From CAYOHG01 sp964465125 (GTDB lineage Bacteria; Planctomycetota; Phycisphaerae; UBA1845; Fen-1342): 64,000 bases of DNA. This document shows positions 43,090-52,271 of the stretch, one piece after another. The notes below the pieces were generated by a model. That model had not been told where the DNA came from, did not search any database, and was given only the letters and a program-made list of their open reading frames with translations. The stretch is taken from the NCBI GenBank assembly GCA_964465125.1, contig CAYXIO010000015.1:1-64000 (forward strand). The letters are read 5' to 3'. The translations under genes and the position numbers were made by a program. Position 1 is the first letter of the stretch, and the number at the start of each line of letters is the position of its first letter.

Positions 43090-44255
43090 GCCAGCATCAG
43101 CTCGTTCCAGATTTCGGGATGTTCGTCGGCCGTCAGCTCGACGCGCTCGGCAAAGCTCTTTCCAAGCCGGTAGAAATAGTTGTGGACAGCGCGCGACGCC
43201 GATTCCTCGCCCGGAGTCGTGCGCACGACGATGCCGCGCGGGTGAATCAGAACCAGCCGGCCGTCGTCCAGCTCGTCATTGAGCCGATGCCGCACCGGCG
43301 GCTCGGTGCGATCGCGATCGTCCTCGACGTAGGCGATCAGCTCGCCATGCAGCGAGACCGTTGCGACCACCTTGAAATGTCCGGCGTCGCGGCGCGGGTC
43401 GGGCACCTGCTTCACCACCTCGGTCTGTTCGACCGGGCCGGTTTCGCGCGTCGTGGGCACCGTGACGACGCGCACCTCCTGGTACAGCTTGAACATGTTC
43501 GTGGTGAAGATCGCGTCGTACGCGCTGACATCCTCACGCCGCAGCGGCGAGCGCCGCGCCACGGCCGGCTGCGACTCGCCTTGCGGTGCTTCCAGCAGCG
43601 CGACGTCCAGCGTCTTGTGGGGAACGTCCTTGATCGGTGGCAGCACCAGCGTCGTCAGCGACATTCCGATCGTCAGCTCCGACTCATTCGGTTCCTTGGT
43701 TCGCGGCGCTGCTCGGCGTCCGCGCGAGTCGCTGCGTTCCGACCCGCGGGTCGCGGCCTTGGTCGCGGAGGCCACGCTGGTTCCAGCGTTGAGGCTCAGC
43801 GAATCGACGCGCACCAGGTAGGGCCGCTCGTAGAAGTCGCGCAGGAATCGAACCGCCTGCTCGAGCGAGCCGCGCACTTCCACGCCGAGCGTCAGCTCGG
43901 TGAAGCCCTTGCGCACGCCGCGCCGCTCGACCACGGGCTTGCGCGGGCTGATCCGCAAGTCGGTGTCCAGGTCGTTGTCCTTGAGCAGGCGGGCGACGTC
44001 CTCGCGAAACACGCGCAGCGCCTTGTCGGAGTCCTGCCCGAGCGTGCACTGCGTCTCGTCGCTCCAGCGCTGGCGGGTCGCATTCTCGCGGTCGATCCAG
44101 CTCTCCAGGTCGGCCTGGCGCTCGTTGGCCGCCTTCAGCGCGCTCACCAGCGCCGCCCGCGGCTCGACGATCAGCATGTGGACCAGCCGGTAGCCGCCGG
44201 CGATGGCCAGCAACGCCACGATGGAGATCGCAAAGAGCCGTTCGCGTGGCTTCAC
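43041..44255 (-). CDS. gspM: GspM/PilO-like type II secretion protein, extended
   Basis: The 404-residue protein has an N-terminal membrane helix (LFAISIVALLAIAGGYRLVH) and a coiled segment (ALKAANERQADLESWIDREN), followed by a periplasmic ferredoxin-like domain (LTLGVEVRGSLEQAVRFLRD). This is the GspM/PilO plan, but the family is usually about 160-210 residues; here a second half (VSAYDAIFTTNMF... YVEDDRDRTEP...) resembles a GspC/PilP-type HR domain. It is last in the gsp operon and its start overlaps gspL by ATGA. Confidence 0.78.
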   Translation of the reverse strand: MKPRERLFAISIVALLAIAGGYRLVHMLIVEPRAALVSALKAANERQADLESWIDRENATRQRWSDETQCTLGQDSDKALRVFREDVARLLKDNDLDTDLRISPRKPVVERRGVRKGFTELTLGVEVRGSLEQAVRFLRDFYERPYLVRVDSLSLNAGTSVASATKAATRGSERSDSRGRRAAPRTKEPNESELTIGMSLTTLVLPPIKDVPHKTLDVALLEAPQGESQPAVARRSPLRREDVSAYDAIFTTNMFKLYQEVRVVTVPTTRETGPVEQTEVVKQVPDPRRDAGHFKVVATVSLHGELIAYVEDDRDRTEPPVRHRLNDELDDGRLVLIHPRGIVVRTTPGEESASRAVHNYFYRLGKSFAERVELTADEHPEIWNELMLAYRRARADGGEAGSAD

Positions 44256-45877
44256 GGCTTGCCTCCGATCGTCGCCCCGTACTTCTTCAACAGGCTGGTC
44301 CGCGACTTGTCGCGCTCCTTCAGGCCCGCGGCGACCGCCTGAAGGTCGACCAGCTCGACGGGGATGTCCTCACGCCCGCCGAAACGCGGATCGATCGACT
44401 GGCCGCTCTGCCACTTGCCGCGCTTCGCTCGGTAAACCGGCTTGCCGTCCACCCGCAGCGCGTTGATCTTCTCGACGAACTCGCCGCAGGCCTGCTCGCC
44501 GCCGAAGAGCTGGAGCGTCAGCAGGCCGCGGCGGATGTCTCCGCTGGCGTTCGCGACGATCATCCGTTTGCCGGGCTCGATCATCTGCTCGGTCAGGTCC
44601 AGCAGCGGATCGAGCCAGGCCGCATCGCCGGCGACGGATTCCCAGTCCTGGGCCTCGCGGCTGAGAATGTCGATCTGCACGATCCGGGCGACGTCCTCCA
44701 GCAGCGCGTCGTTGGTGCGTTCGATATTCGCCAGACGCCGGTTGAGGCTGACGCGGTCCACCACGACATAACCGGCGAGCAGGGCCAGCGCCGCGCCAGC
44801 GCCGAGGCCCGCCAGCCGCGCCCGGCGCTGCAACGACGCGCGCGGCGGAACCGGCTTTTTCGGGTTGAGGAAGTCGATCTCGAGCAGGCCCTCGCGACTC
44901 AGTCCCCACGCCAGGCCCAGCGCCGCCGAGAATGCCCGCAACTTTCCGGCTTCGGATTCGTGTGCGCCGAGCGTCATGGTCGGGTCGAACATCGCGATCG
45001 GGACGCCGAAGCGCGTCTCCGCCGCTTCGAGCAGGGCATGCTCGAGCCCCGTGCCACCGGCGATGATGATCTGGTCGATGGTCGCGTCCGTCTCGGTGGC
45101 GCGATAGGCCTGAAGCGTGCGCGTCATCTCGACCAGCAGCTCGCCGACGACCTCCTGCTCGACCGCCGCGGCGCGCTCGACCTCCTCGAGCTCGGCCTTG
45201 GACGAGACGCGGCTGTCCTCGGTCACCATCTCGCCGAAGCTGAACGGCACGGAAACGCTGGCGGCGCGCGAGAATGCCAGCGAGCGCCCGCGGAAGATGT
45301 TGATTTCGGTCTGCGTGGGGCCGACGTCCACGAACAGGACGCGCTGATCCAGCGTGCCCGGCAGCCGCGAGACGCTCACCAGGTTCGCGTAGGGCCGCAG
45401 GCCGATGCGCACGGGGGTCAGTCCGGCCGCCTCGCAGGTCTGCCGAATCTGCACGAGCGTCTCACGCCGCACCGCGGCCAGCAGCACGTCCGTCGCGAGG
45501 CCCTGCTCGTCCCGGCCCATCACGACGAAATCAATCTCGGCTTCGTCCACCGGGTAGGGCAGCTCGCGCATGGCCTGAAAGCGGACCGCGGCCGCCAGCT
45601 CCGCCGCCGGCGTGGGCGGAAGCTTCAGCCGGTTGATCACGGCCCGGTCGCGCGGCACGTCGACGGCGACGCGCCGGTGCTGCACACGGTAGCGCTGCAA
45701 CGTCTGCGTCAGGAACGCGCCCAGCGCCCGCGGATCGTTGGCGTCGACGTTGGCGCCGATCCGCACCGCGTGCGCGTCTTCGAGCCGGATCTGCCCGACG
45801 CCGATTTTCGCCAGCACCAGGCGCAGGGAGCGTTTGTCCCAGTCCAGACACAGCGTTTTACGTTGCAGCCGAATCAC
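44252..45877 (-). CDS. gspL: GspL-like protein (PilM-type actin fold fused to PilN-type part)
   Basis: The 541-residue protein begins with an actin-like cytoplasmic domain: LCLDWDKRSLRLVLAKIG, FVDVGPTQTEINIFRGRSL and IIIAGGTGLEHALLE. A single TM helix lies near 350-370 (LAGLGAGAALALLAGYVVV), then a PilN-like coiled and ferredoxin-like periplasmic part. GspL recruits the ATPase GspE to the inner-membrane platform with GspM and GspF. It follows gspK by 33 bases and overlaps gspM by four. Confidence 0.85.
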   Translation of the reverse strand: MIRLQRKTLCLDWDKRSLRLVLAKIGVGQIRLEDAHAVRIGANVDANDPRALGAFLTQTLQRYRVQHRRVAVDVPRDRAVINRLKLPPTPAAELAAAVRFQAMRELPYPVDEAEIDFVVMGRDEQGLATDVLLAAVRRETLVQIRQTCEAAGLTPVRIGLRPYANLVSVSRLPGTLDQRVLFVDVGPTQTEINIFRGRSLAFSRAASVSVPFSFGEMVTEDSRVSSKAELEEVERAAAVEQEVVGELLVEMTRTLQAYRATETDATIDQIIIAGGTGLEHALLEAAETRFGVPIAMFDPTMTLGAHESEAGKLRAFSAALGLAWGLSREGLLEIDFLNPKKPVPPRASLQRRARLAGLGAGAALALLAGYVVVDRVSLNRRLANIERTNDALLEDVARIVQIDILSREAQDWESVAGDAAWLDPLLDLTEQMIEPGKRMIVANASGDIRRGLLTLQLFGGEQACGEFVEKINALRVDGKPVYRAKRGKWQSGQSIDPRFGGREDIPVELVDLQAVAAGLKERDKSRTSLLKKYGATIGGKP

Positions 45878-45910
45878 GCTCGATCCTCGCGCCCGCGCTT
45901 GCGGGCCGCC

Positions 45911-47524
45911 TCACTGCTGCTGCACGATCACGCGCTCGTCATCCAGCGGCCAGGCCATTCCCAGGCCGGTCAGGTCTCGATGATAGCGGATTTGCGCCAG
46001 GGGCCCGATCATCTCGATCAGCCATTGCATCCGGCGCGTCTGCTTGCTGTGATCGGCGTAACCGACCACTTCCACCGTATATTGATACGCTTTCGTGGTA
46101 ATCGAGGGTGCGATCGCGCGGAAGACGCTGGCGCTGACCGCGCCGGTGGTCAGCGGCCAGGCCGTGGTCCGCAGGGACTTCGCGTCCAGCTCCCGACGCG
46201 CCGCCACGATCGCCGCCGCGGCGTCCGTCGTCATTCCGGGGATCGTCTGGAGCACCCGCAGGGGCGCGGTGTTGATATTGATCAGGCCGCCGTACGGCGT
46301 GCCGGCGTCCTGTGCGGAGCGCACGGTAAACCGGTTCATCAGCGTCGGGAGCTCTTCGAGCGTGAGGGGGCTCGCGGCCAGAGCCGGGTCGAGCGTTCCT
46401 GACGGGGCGCCGTCGGCGTCGCCCTCGCTCCCTTCCCCGTCCTCGCCGGAGTCGCCGTCGTCCTCGCCCCCGCCCGCGTACAGGTCCGCTGGGCTGCGGA
46501 GACTGGAGAAATCGAAGGCCTCGCCCTTCAGTTGCAGAATGAACGCGAGCGTCTCGTCGCTCAGCGGCGTTTCGGCTTCCTCCTCGGACACGGGCTCGTC
46601 TGGGTTCTCGGCGAACACCTGTGCGATCTGGAATGAAATCACCGCCGCATCCGCCTGAAGGCTGATGCGAGCCTTGTTGTCGAGCGCGGTGTCGACCTCG
46701 CGGGCAAAAACGGTCAGGAAGGGCGCGACCCCCAGATTCAACACCCCGTCGGCGTTGTCGTAGACCGGATCCGACGCATCGCCGTCATCCTCATTCAGAT
46801 CCAGAATGCCGTTGCTGTTCACATCCTCGCCGTACAGGATCGCCGCGTTGAACCCGCGCACCAGCAGCAGTTCCTCGATCGTGTCGAAGCGTCCATTCTT
46901 GCAGAGGTACGGCGGATCCAGCGCGTTGTAGTACTCGTTTTCCGCGCTGTTGTTGCCGCGCACCTCGTCGTCGTCGTCGCGCCAGTCCAACAACGCGTCG
47001 AGCAGGTCCGTCGGGTTTTCGACCCGCAGTTCGGTCAGCAGCGGCGTGAGCAACTGGGTGAGCTGCTCCTCGGCGGCGAGATTCAGGTCGAGCTTGCCGG
47101 ATTCCGGCGTGATGCCGAAGCGCATCGTGTTCCGCGGGCCGTCCAGATTCATTCCGACGATGCTGAAGCGCCAGGCCGGGCCGTTGACGCTGGTCTCGCC
47201 GAAGGTGTCCTCGCGGCTGCCGGCCTGGCGCACCGGGTCCGACGCGCGGTCGTACCGTTCCGCCCAGACCAGCCCGTGGCGAAACAGGATCGGCTGATCG
47301 AACCAGGCCTTCGCGTTGTGCGGATGGGTGCGCAGCAGGGCGACGACCTGCTCGAAGCCGGATTCGCACGCCAGCCGCGCCTGCTCGCCATCCGCATGCG
47401 CCTGAATGCCGGCATTCTCCGCGCGCACAAAGAAGATGAAGCCTGCCATGGTCAGGGCGAGCAGCCCGATCATGACGAGAACGACGGGGAGAATGACCGC
47501 CCGGCGGCGATTGCGTGGCTTCAT
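45911..47524 (-). CDS. gspK: Type II secretion minor pseudopilin GspK-like
   Basis: The 537-residue protein has the GspK N-terminus (RRRAVILPVVLVMIGLLALT, no Glu5 as usual for K), then EPR-like mixed helices and helix-hairpin segments (LTQLLTPLLTELRVENPTDL). There is an internal Ca-loop (EDVNSNGILDLNEDDGDAS) and an acidic insert GGGEDDGDSGEDGEGSEG that is not typical. The end INTAPLRVLQTIPGM is a GspK hallmark. It caps the pseudopilus tip. Start overlaps gspJ by four bases. Confidence 0.9.
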   Translation of the reverse strand: MKPRNRRRAVILPVVLVMIGLLALTMAGFIFFVRAENAGIQAHADGEQARLACESGFEQVVALLRTHPHNAKAWFDQPILFRHGLVWAERYDRASDPVRQAGSREDTFGETSVNGPAWRFSIVGMNLDGPRNTMRFGITPESGKLDLNLAAEEQLTQLLTPLLTELRVENPTDLLDALLDWRDDDDEVRGNNSAENEYYNALDPPYLCKNGRFDTIEELLLVRGFNAAILYGEDVNSNGILDLNEDDGDASDPVYDNADGVLNLGVAPFLTVFAREVDTALDNKARISLQADAAVISFQIAQVFAENPDEPVSEEEAETPLSDETLAFILQLKGEAFDFSSLRSPADLYAGGGEDDGDSGEDGEGSEGDADGAPSGTLDPALAASPLTLEELPTLMNRFTVRSAQDAGTPYGGLININTAPLRVLQTIPGMTTDAAAAIVAARRELDAKSLRTTAWPLTTGAVSASVFRAIAPSITTKAYQYTVEVVGYADHSKQTRRMQWLIEMIGPLAQIRYHRDLTGLGMAWPLDDERVIVQQQ

Positions 47525-48396
47525 GGTCCCGCCGCCTCCAGGCCAAGCTGCTCGCGGACCTGCTGGCCGACGCGCTGCATGCGCGGCCGGAACAGCTTGT
47601 CCGCCGAGGGGACCTTCACGATGGTGGTGTAGCGATCCTCGCGCGGCTCCGCGTCGCGGCCGAGCGGGTCCTGCATCAACTCGGAACCGGCGATGTCGGT
47701 GTTCTCATACTCCTGCATGGTGATCGGCTCGTAGCCGACGGTGATCATCACGAGCTGCGGAAGCGAGTTTCCCTCGGTCACGTCCCACTTGATGTCCCAC
47801 TCGACGCCGTCGAAGTAGCGGAACTCGAGGTACTTCAGCTCCGGGGACCAGACTTCGCTGCGCACCTGGAGCGGGTCATCCTCCTCGATCACGTATTGGT
47901 TGAGCGTCTGCTTTTCGGTGCGGATAATTCCGTTGACCGTCGGCTCGCCGTCGTCGTCGAGATTCTCTGTGTCGACCGCGAGCGAGTAGCTGACCTCCGT
48001 CAGATCATGCTGCGCCGGCGGCGGAGTCTCGTCCTGCGCGAGAAAACGATACTGCGTCTCGGCCGGAAGCTCAGTCGTCAGCAGCGTGAGGTTCCGTCGA
48101 TCGCCCTTCAGCCGCTGCTCGACCGGGAACCCCACCTGGTCCATGCCGAGGCAGCCGCGCAACTCGGCGGCGATCTGCCCCAGCGCTTGTCGCGCCAGTT
48201 GCGTTCGATCCGCCGACGCGCGGGCTTGCGCGCGGATTTCGGCGGTCTGCCAGAAGAAGGTGACCGCAACGCTCATCATCAGCACGATCAGCGCGATGGA
48301 GATCAGCACTTCCAGCAGCGTCAGGCCGAGCCGCTTGCCGGGCATGCCGGCGGCCTGCGGCGAGTGCTTCCAGCCTGTCACGCGATCGGCGATCAC
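47521..48396 (-). CDS. gspJ: Type II secretion pseudopilin GspJ-like
   Basis: The 291-residue protein has the prepilin processing motif LGLTLLEVLISIALIVL preceded by the basic leader PGKR. The first 17 residues before MPGKRLG may not be translated; the ATG at 48345 is an alternative start. The globular part is beta-rich with acidic loops (TENLDDDGEPTVNG). The J assignment rests on length, gene order between I and K and the long domain. It overlaps both neighbours by four bases. Confidence 0.85.
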   Translation of the reverse strand: MIADRVTGWKHSPQAAGMPGKRLGLTLLEVLISIALIVLMMSVAVTFFWQTAEIRAQARASADRTQLARQALGQIAAELRGCLGMDQVGFPVEQRLKGDRRNLTLLTTELPAETQYRFLAQDETPPPAQHDLTEVSYSLAVDTENLDDDGEPTVNGIIRTEKQTLNQYVIEEDDPLQVRSEVWSPELKYLEFRYFDGVEWDIKWDVTEGNSLPQLVMITVGYEPITMQEYENTDIAGSELMQDPLGRDAEPREDRYTTIVKVPSADKLFRPRMQRVGQQVREQLGLEAAGP

Positions 48397-49361
48397 GGGT
48401 TGTCGTTTCCGATTCCCGAGAGCATGGCGTCAATCTGGTCGTCGCTGAGTTGGTCGCCGAGCTGCTGGCGGATCAGCTCGCGGATGGCGTCGTCCTGACT
48501 GTTGCCGCCGCGGCTTCCAGCACGGCCGGGCAGTCGCTCGCCGCTCCCTCCGCGGGCGCCGCCCCGGCCGGGCGGCCCGCCTCCCGCCGCGCCGCGCCCT
48601 CCGCCCATTCCGCCCAGCAGGCTGTCGAGCATGCCCGCCGGCAACTGGTCCAGCGGCAGGTTGCCCACGCCGGGGATCGCGCCGCCGGAAAGCAGTTGTT
48701 GCAGCATGTCCGGCGACAGTCCCCCCGGGAGCTGGCCGCCGCCAAGCTGCGACAGCAGCGGCATCAGCACCGGCAGCAGCTCCATGAGGGTGTCGGGGGT
48801 CAGCGCCGCGGCCAGCGCCTGCGGGTTGAAATTCGCCGGATCGAGCCCGGGCAGAGGCAGCGTCTCGGTCAGCAGTGCGAGCTGGTCCTGGGGGACGCCG
48901 AAGTCGCGCTCCATGTCGATCGTCGCCGGCGCGGCCTTGAGCATGTGGAACTCGCGCACGACGCGCGCCTTCTCGATCTCGTACTGCTGCTCGGGATCGG
49001 TGTCGCGCATCACCGCCAGCGTCACCTCGCCCAGCCCCTCCAGGTCGGTCGTGTTCAGCCGAACACGCCAGAACCAGCCTGGAAACGCGTCGCCGAACTC
49101 GTCGAAGATCTCGCCTTCGTCGCCCAGCTTCATGACGGCGTTGGGATCCATCTCCAGCGTGGCCATCATGCGATCGGCGAGCTGCGTCGCGCGGGCGTCC
49201 TCGTCGGCCATTCCGGTCATGCGCAGTCCGTTTACGAGCTGCGTGCCCAGCATGCCCAGCGCGATCGTCAGAATCGTCAGCGCGACGATCACTTCGAGCA
49301 GCATCGCACCGCGCCGCCGATAGTTTGATCCTCGCTCGCTTCGCATTTGTCCCAGCGTCAT
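48393..49361 (-). CDS. gspI: Type II secretion pseudopilin GspI-like with Gly/Arg-rich tail
   Basis: The 322-residue protein shows the pseudopilin start RRRGAMLLEVIVALTILTIA (Glu5 present). The first ~130 residues have GspI size; the rest is an unusual extension with MELLPVLMPLLSQLGGG and LLGGMGGGRGAAGGGPPGR-type low complexity, ending in a helical DDAIRELIRQQLGD segment. Normal GspI is about 120-130 residues. The extension may mediate contacts. Order between H and J supports the name. Confidence 0.82.
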   Translation of the reverse strand: MTLGQMRSERGSNYRRRGAMLLEVIVALTILTIALGMLGTQLVNGLRMTGMADEDARATQLADRMMATLEMDPNAVMKLGDEGEIFDEFGDAFPGWFWRVRLNTTDLEGLGEVTLAVMRDTDPEQQYEIEKARVVREFHMLKAAPATIDMERDFGVPQDQLALLTETLPLPGLDPANFNPQALAAALTPDTLMELLPVLMPLLSQLGGGQLPGGLSPDMLQQLLSGGAIPGVGNLPLDQLPAGMLDSLLGGMGGGRGAAGGGPPGRGGARGGSGERLPGRAGSRGGNSQDDAIRELIRQQLGDQLSDDQIDAMLSGIGNDNP

Positions 49362-49363
49362 GA

Positions 49364-50047
49364 CTAGGGCTCCCGGTTGTCCTTGAGCTCGGCCACGGCT
49401 TCGGCCTCGTTGACCTTCTCGGGCTCCTCGAAGTTCATCGGCTCCGGCTGCTTCGCCGTTTCAGGCTCGATCCGTTCGGCCGGCTCAATCAACACGCGCC
49501 CCAGCCGTCCGTCCAGGGTGAGCTGCCGCGCGCGTCCGCTCGTGTCGCGCAGCGTCCAGCGCAGCGAGGCGCTGCGGCCGTCGGGATTGAACTCGAGCCG
49601 CAGCGGCTCATCCAGGTCTTCGATCGGCGTCGGCAGCTCCGCGACGGTCACGTCCTCGAGATACTCGATCTGCTCGTCCTCGATCTGGATCGGGGTCGAG
49701 CCGCCGGTCATCGGCAGGACGCTTTCGACCCAGACGCCGTCGAGCAGAACGGGCTGCTTGGCCCAGTCGCTGCTGACCGGCACGAACAGGTGCGGGCCGT
49801 ACACCGGGTCGAGCTGGCGCGTCAGATAAAGCGTTCCGTCGGGCCGAAACTCGACCCGATAGGTGCGGGATTCGAGCATCGCCTCCGCCCGGCACATGTT
49901 CAGCAGCGCCTTCATGCGCAGGGCCGACTCATCCAGGCGCTCGGAGCGCTCGGCGGTGTTGAAATCGGGCCAGACCATCACCGCGACCGCCGCCAGAAGC
50001 GCGACGACCAGCAGAATCTCCAGCAGTGTGAACGCCCGTCGCTGCAT
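49364..50047 (-). CDS. gspH: Type II secretion pseudopilin GspH-like
   Basis: The 227-residue protein has the leader MQRRAFTLLEILLVVALLAA and the GspH-like segment LRMKALLNMCRAEAMLESRTYRV. The C-terminal 40 residues are acidic and Glu-rich (PEPMNFEEPEKVNEAEAV), an unusual tail. It begins 128 bases after gspG and ends two bases before gspI. Confidence 0.88.
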   Translation of the reverse strand: MQRRAFTLLEILLVVALLAAVAVMVWPDFNTAERSERLDESALRMKALLNMCRAEAMLESRTYRVEFRPDGTLYLTRQLDPVYGPHLFVPVSSDWAKQPVLLDGVWVESVLPMTGGSTPIQIEDEQIEYLEDVTVAELPTPIEDLDEPLRLEFNPDGRSASLRWTLRDTSGRARQLTLDGRLGRVLIEPAERIEPETAKQPEPMNFEEPEKVNEAEAVAELKDNREP

Positions 50048-50174
50048 GACCTACCCACTGGGCGGCGGCCCAGAAAGCCGACGCCGGACACGAGGGTCCG
50101 GCGCCGCGAATCAGGCCGAATAGGGAGCGGGCGGAGCTTGGCGCAGGGGCGCGCGCCGCGCTCCGAAACGGCGC

Positions 50175-50621
50175 CTAGCGCTCCCAGTTGGCGATGTCGT
50201 CGTCGTCGCCGAACTGGCCGTTCGGCCCGGCGCTGACGACATCGAAGCCGTCTTCGTTGTGCGTGCCGGGCGACTCGTACTGGAACTCGTGCTGCCAGGC
50301 GTCGCGCAGGTCCTTCGACTTGACGTACGGGCCCGCCCATTTGTCTTTCAGCTCGTCGTCGTCCGGCGCCACCGCGAGAGCCGCCAGCCCTTCGTCGCTG
50401 GTCGGATAGCGGGTGCAGTGCGTGCGGAACAGCTCGAGCTGCGACCGCAGCGTGCCCTCGATCATGTTCCTGGTCAGATCGATCTTGGCCTTCTCGCCCG
50501 TTCCGAAGAACTGCGGGGCGACCAGCGCGGCCAGCAGACCCAGAATCACGATCACCATCAGCACTTCCAGCAGCGTGAACGCACGCCGTGCCTGCTTCCG
50601 TCGAATCTGCCTGGTTTTCAT
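50175..50621 (-). CDS. gspG: Major pseudopilin GspG
   Basis: The 148-residue protein has the leader RRAFTLLEVLMVIVILGLLA and the GspG family region QLELFRTHCTRYPTSDEGLA, with the C-terminal Ca-binding loop SAGPNGQFGDDDDIANW. It builds the pseudopilus. The ATG at 50621 has AGGAGTGA six bases upstream; the longer reading from 50747 is unlikely. Confidence 0.95.
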   Translation of the reverse strand: MKTRQIRRKQARRAFTLLEVLMVIVILGLLAALVAPQFFGTGEKAKIDLTRNMIEGTLRSQLELFRTHCTRYPTSDEGLAALAVAPDDDELKDKWAGPYVKSKDLRDAWQHEFQYESPGTHNEDGFDVVSAGPNGQFGDDDDIANWER

Positions 50622-50769
50622 TCGATCACTCCTGCACACGTGTGGGCGGGCTGCCTCGCGCCGCCAGCCATCGCTCCGTCCCGGCCTTTCCGCTACGTCC
50701 GTACCGCCCGCAAGACGCGTGCGCGACGTATCCCGTGCGACGTGCACGGCCTGCCGTTCCTCCCGGCTG

Positions 50770-51972
50770 CTAGTGAAAACCGCTGGTCGCCATCCGCAGG
50801 ATCGGCAGCAGCAGCGCCACCGCGATGAACATCACCATCGTGCCCATCACGAGCAGCAGCAGCGGCTCGAGCAGTCGCACGAACAGGTCGATCTGCCGTC
50901 CCGTACGCGCCTCCTGCGTATCCGCGATCTCCACCAGCACCTTCTCCAGCGTATTGCTTTCCTCGGCGACCGCAATCATATCGATCATCGCGGGCGGAAA
51001 CACGCGGCTGGCCCCCAGCGGGACCGTCAGCGACTCGCCCGCCCGCACATTCTCAGCGGCCCGGTCGATCACGTCCGACAGGATCGGATTCCCGGCCGAT
51101 TCCTTCGAGATTCGCAGCGCGTGCAGGATCGGAATCCCGTTGGCCAGCAGCGTGCCGAAGATGCGGCAAAACCGGCACAGCGACACCATCGTGTAGATCT
51201 TCCCGATCCCGGGAGCGCGCAATTGAAGCTGAGCCCACAGCCGCCGGCCGAAGCTGCTCTGGAACAGGCCGGCCAGGGCCAGAACGATCACCAGCAAGAT
51301 TCCCGAAAGCTCCAGATAGTGGTGGCTCAACACGGCACTGATGCCGAAGACGACTTTCGACGCCCAGGGAAGTTGCTGCTCGGCCAGCAGCGCGCTGATG
51401 CTGGGCACGACCAGGACCATCAGCAGCGTGACGGCGGTGAGCGCGGCGCCCAGCAGAACACAGGGGTAAATCAGGGCGCCGATGAATTTGTTGCGCAGTT
51501 CGTCCTGGCGCGCGACGAAGTCGGACAGGCGCGAGAGCACGTCCTCGAGGAAGCCGCCGGTCTCGCCGGCCCGGATCATGGAGACGTGCAGGTGCGGAAA
51601 GGCATGGGGGTGCTTTTCGAGTGCGTCGGCGAAGGTGTCGCCGCCGGCGACCGAGTCGTGCACCTCGCGCAGCACGCGCGCCAGCGCGCTGCTGGAGGCT
51701 TGCCGGCTGAGCACGCTCAGGCCGCGCAGCATCGGCACACCGGCGCGGAGCAGGTCGGCGAGCTGCTCGTAGAGCACCCCGACTTTGGAAACGCCGACGC
51801 GGCGGGCACGTCCGGTAATCAGTGAGGCTTGGGCCCGAATCTCCTCAAGGTGAACGGGCAGGAGCGAACGGTCGTCCAGCAGCCGCGCTGCCGCGATCGC
51901 CGTGTCGGCAACGATCGTGCCCAACACCTGGTCGCCGGACTGGTTGCGCGCCTTGTACGAAAACGTCGGCAT
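50770..51972 (-). CDS. gspF: Type II secretion inner-membrane protein GspF
   Basis: The 400-residue protein matches GspF/PilC: N-terminal MPTFSYKARNQSGDQVLGTI, first GspF domain with GVPMLRGLSVLS and RAGETGGFLEDVLSRLSDF, TM helices near 165-190 and 215-235, second GspF domain with NGIPILHALRISKESAGNPI, and a last TM helix before the C-terminus. It is the platform protein that works with the ATPase. It is the first gene of the gspF-M run; the gap to gspG is 148 bases. Confidence 0.96.
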   Translation of the reverse strand: MPTFSYKARNQSGDQVLGTIVADTAIAAARLLDDRSLLPVHLEEIRAQASLITGRARRVGVSKVGVLYEQLADLLRAGVPMLRGLSVLSRQASSSALARVLREVHDSVAGGDTFADALEKHPHAFPHLHVSMIRAGETGGFLEDVLSRLSDFVARQDELRNKFIGALIYPCVLLGAALTAVTLLMVLVVPSISALLAEQQLPWASKVVFGISAVLSHHYLELSGILLVIVLALAGLFQSSFGRRLWAQLQLRAPGIGKIYTMVSLCRFCRIFGTLLANGIPILHALRISKESAGNPILSDVIDRAAENVRAGESLTVPLGASRVFPPAMIDMIAVAEESNTLEKVLVEIADTQEARTGRQIDLFVRLLEPLLLLVMGTMVMFIAVALLLPILRMATSGFH

Positions 51973-52027
51973 TCCGTGCTCGCTCCCGAACGCATCGTCC
52001 GCCGACGCGTCGCCGGGCCAGTTTTCT

Positions 52028-52040
52028 CTCGGCTCTTATA
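52028..52040 (-). promoter_or_regulatory. Possible -10 box of the gsp operon
   Basis: On the minus strand TATAAG (52035-52040) lies about 60 bases before the gspF ATG, which has its own GGGAG site. No good -35 box is seen 16-18 bases further, so this is tentative. Confidence 0.3.
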
Positions 52041-52120
52041 CCCCAGCCACCTTGCCCGGATGCGACCCGAGAACCCGCGAACCCGGCCCGGTCGAACGGC
52101 TCCTCGCTCATCGGCGGCGC

Positions 52121-52148
52121 TTGTGCTCCCGCCGAGCGCCGCTACAGT
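52121..52148 (+). promoter_or_regulatory. Possible promoter of the helicase-like gene
   Basis: TTGTGC (52121-52126) and TACAGT (52143-52148) are 16 bases apart on the plus strand, in the divergent gap between gspF and the helicase-like gene. Both boxes are only 4/6 matches. Confidence 0.3.
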
Positions 52149-52271
52149 ATCCGCTGAGAAGATAGTTGAGAACCCACGAGCGGTTCTGACGCGTAGCGAA
52201 ACCGATCGGCACTGTCGTGCCACGCCACGAAGATGTCGCCTCCCGCCCGGCGACCGGGGATTGATGTCCGC

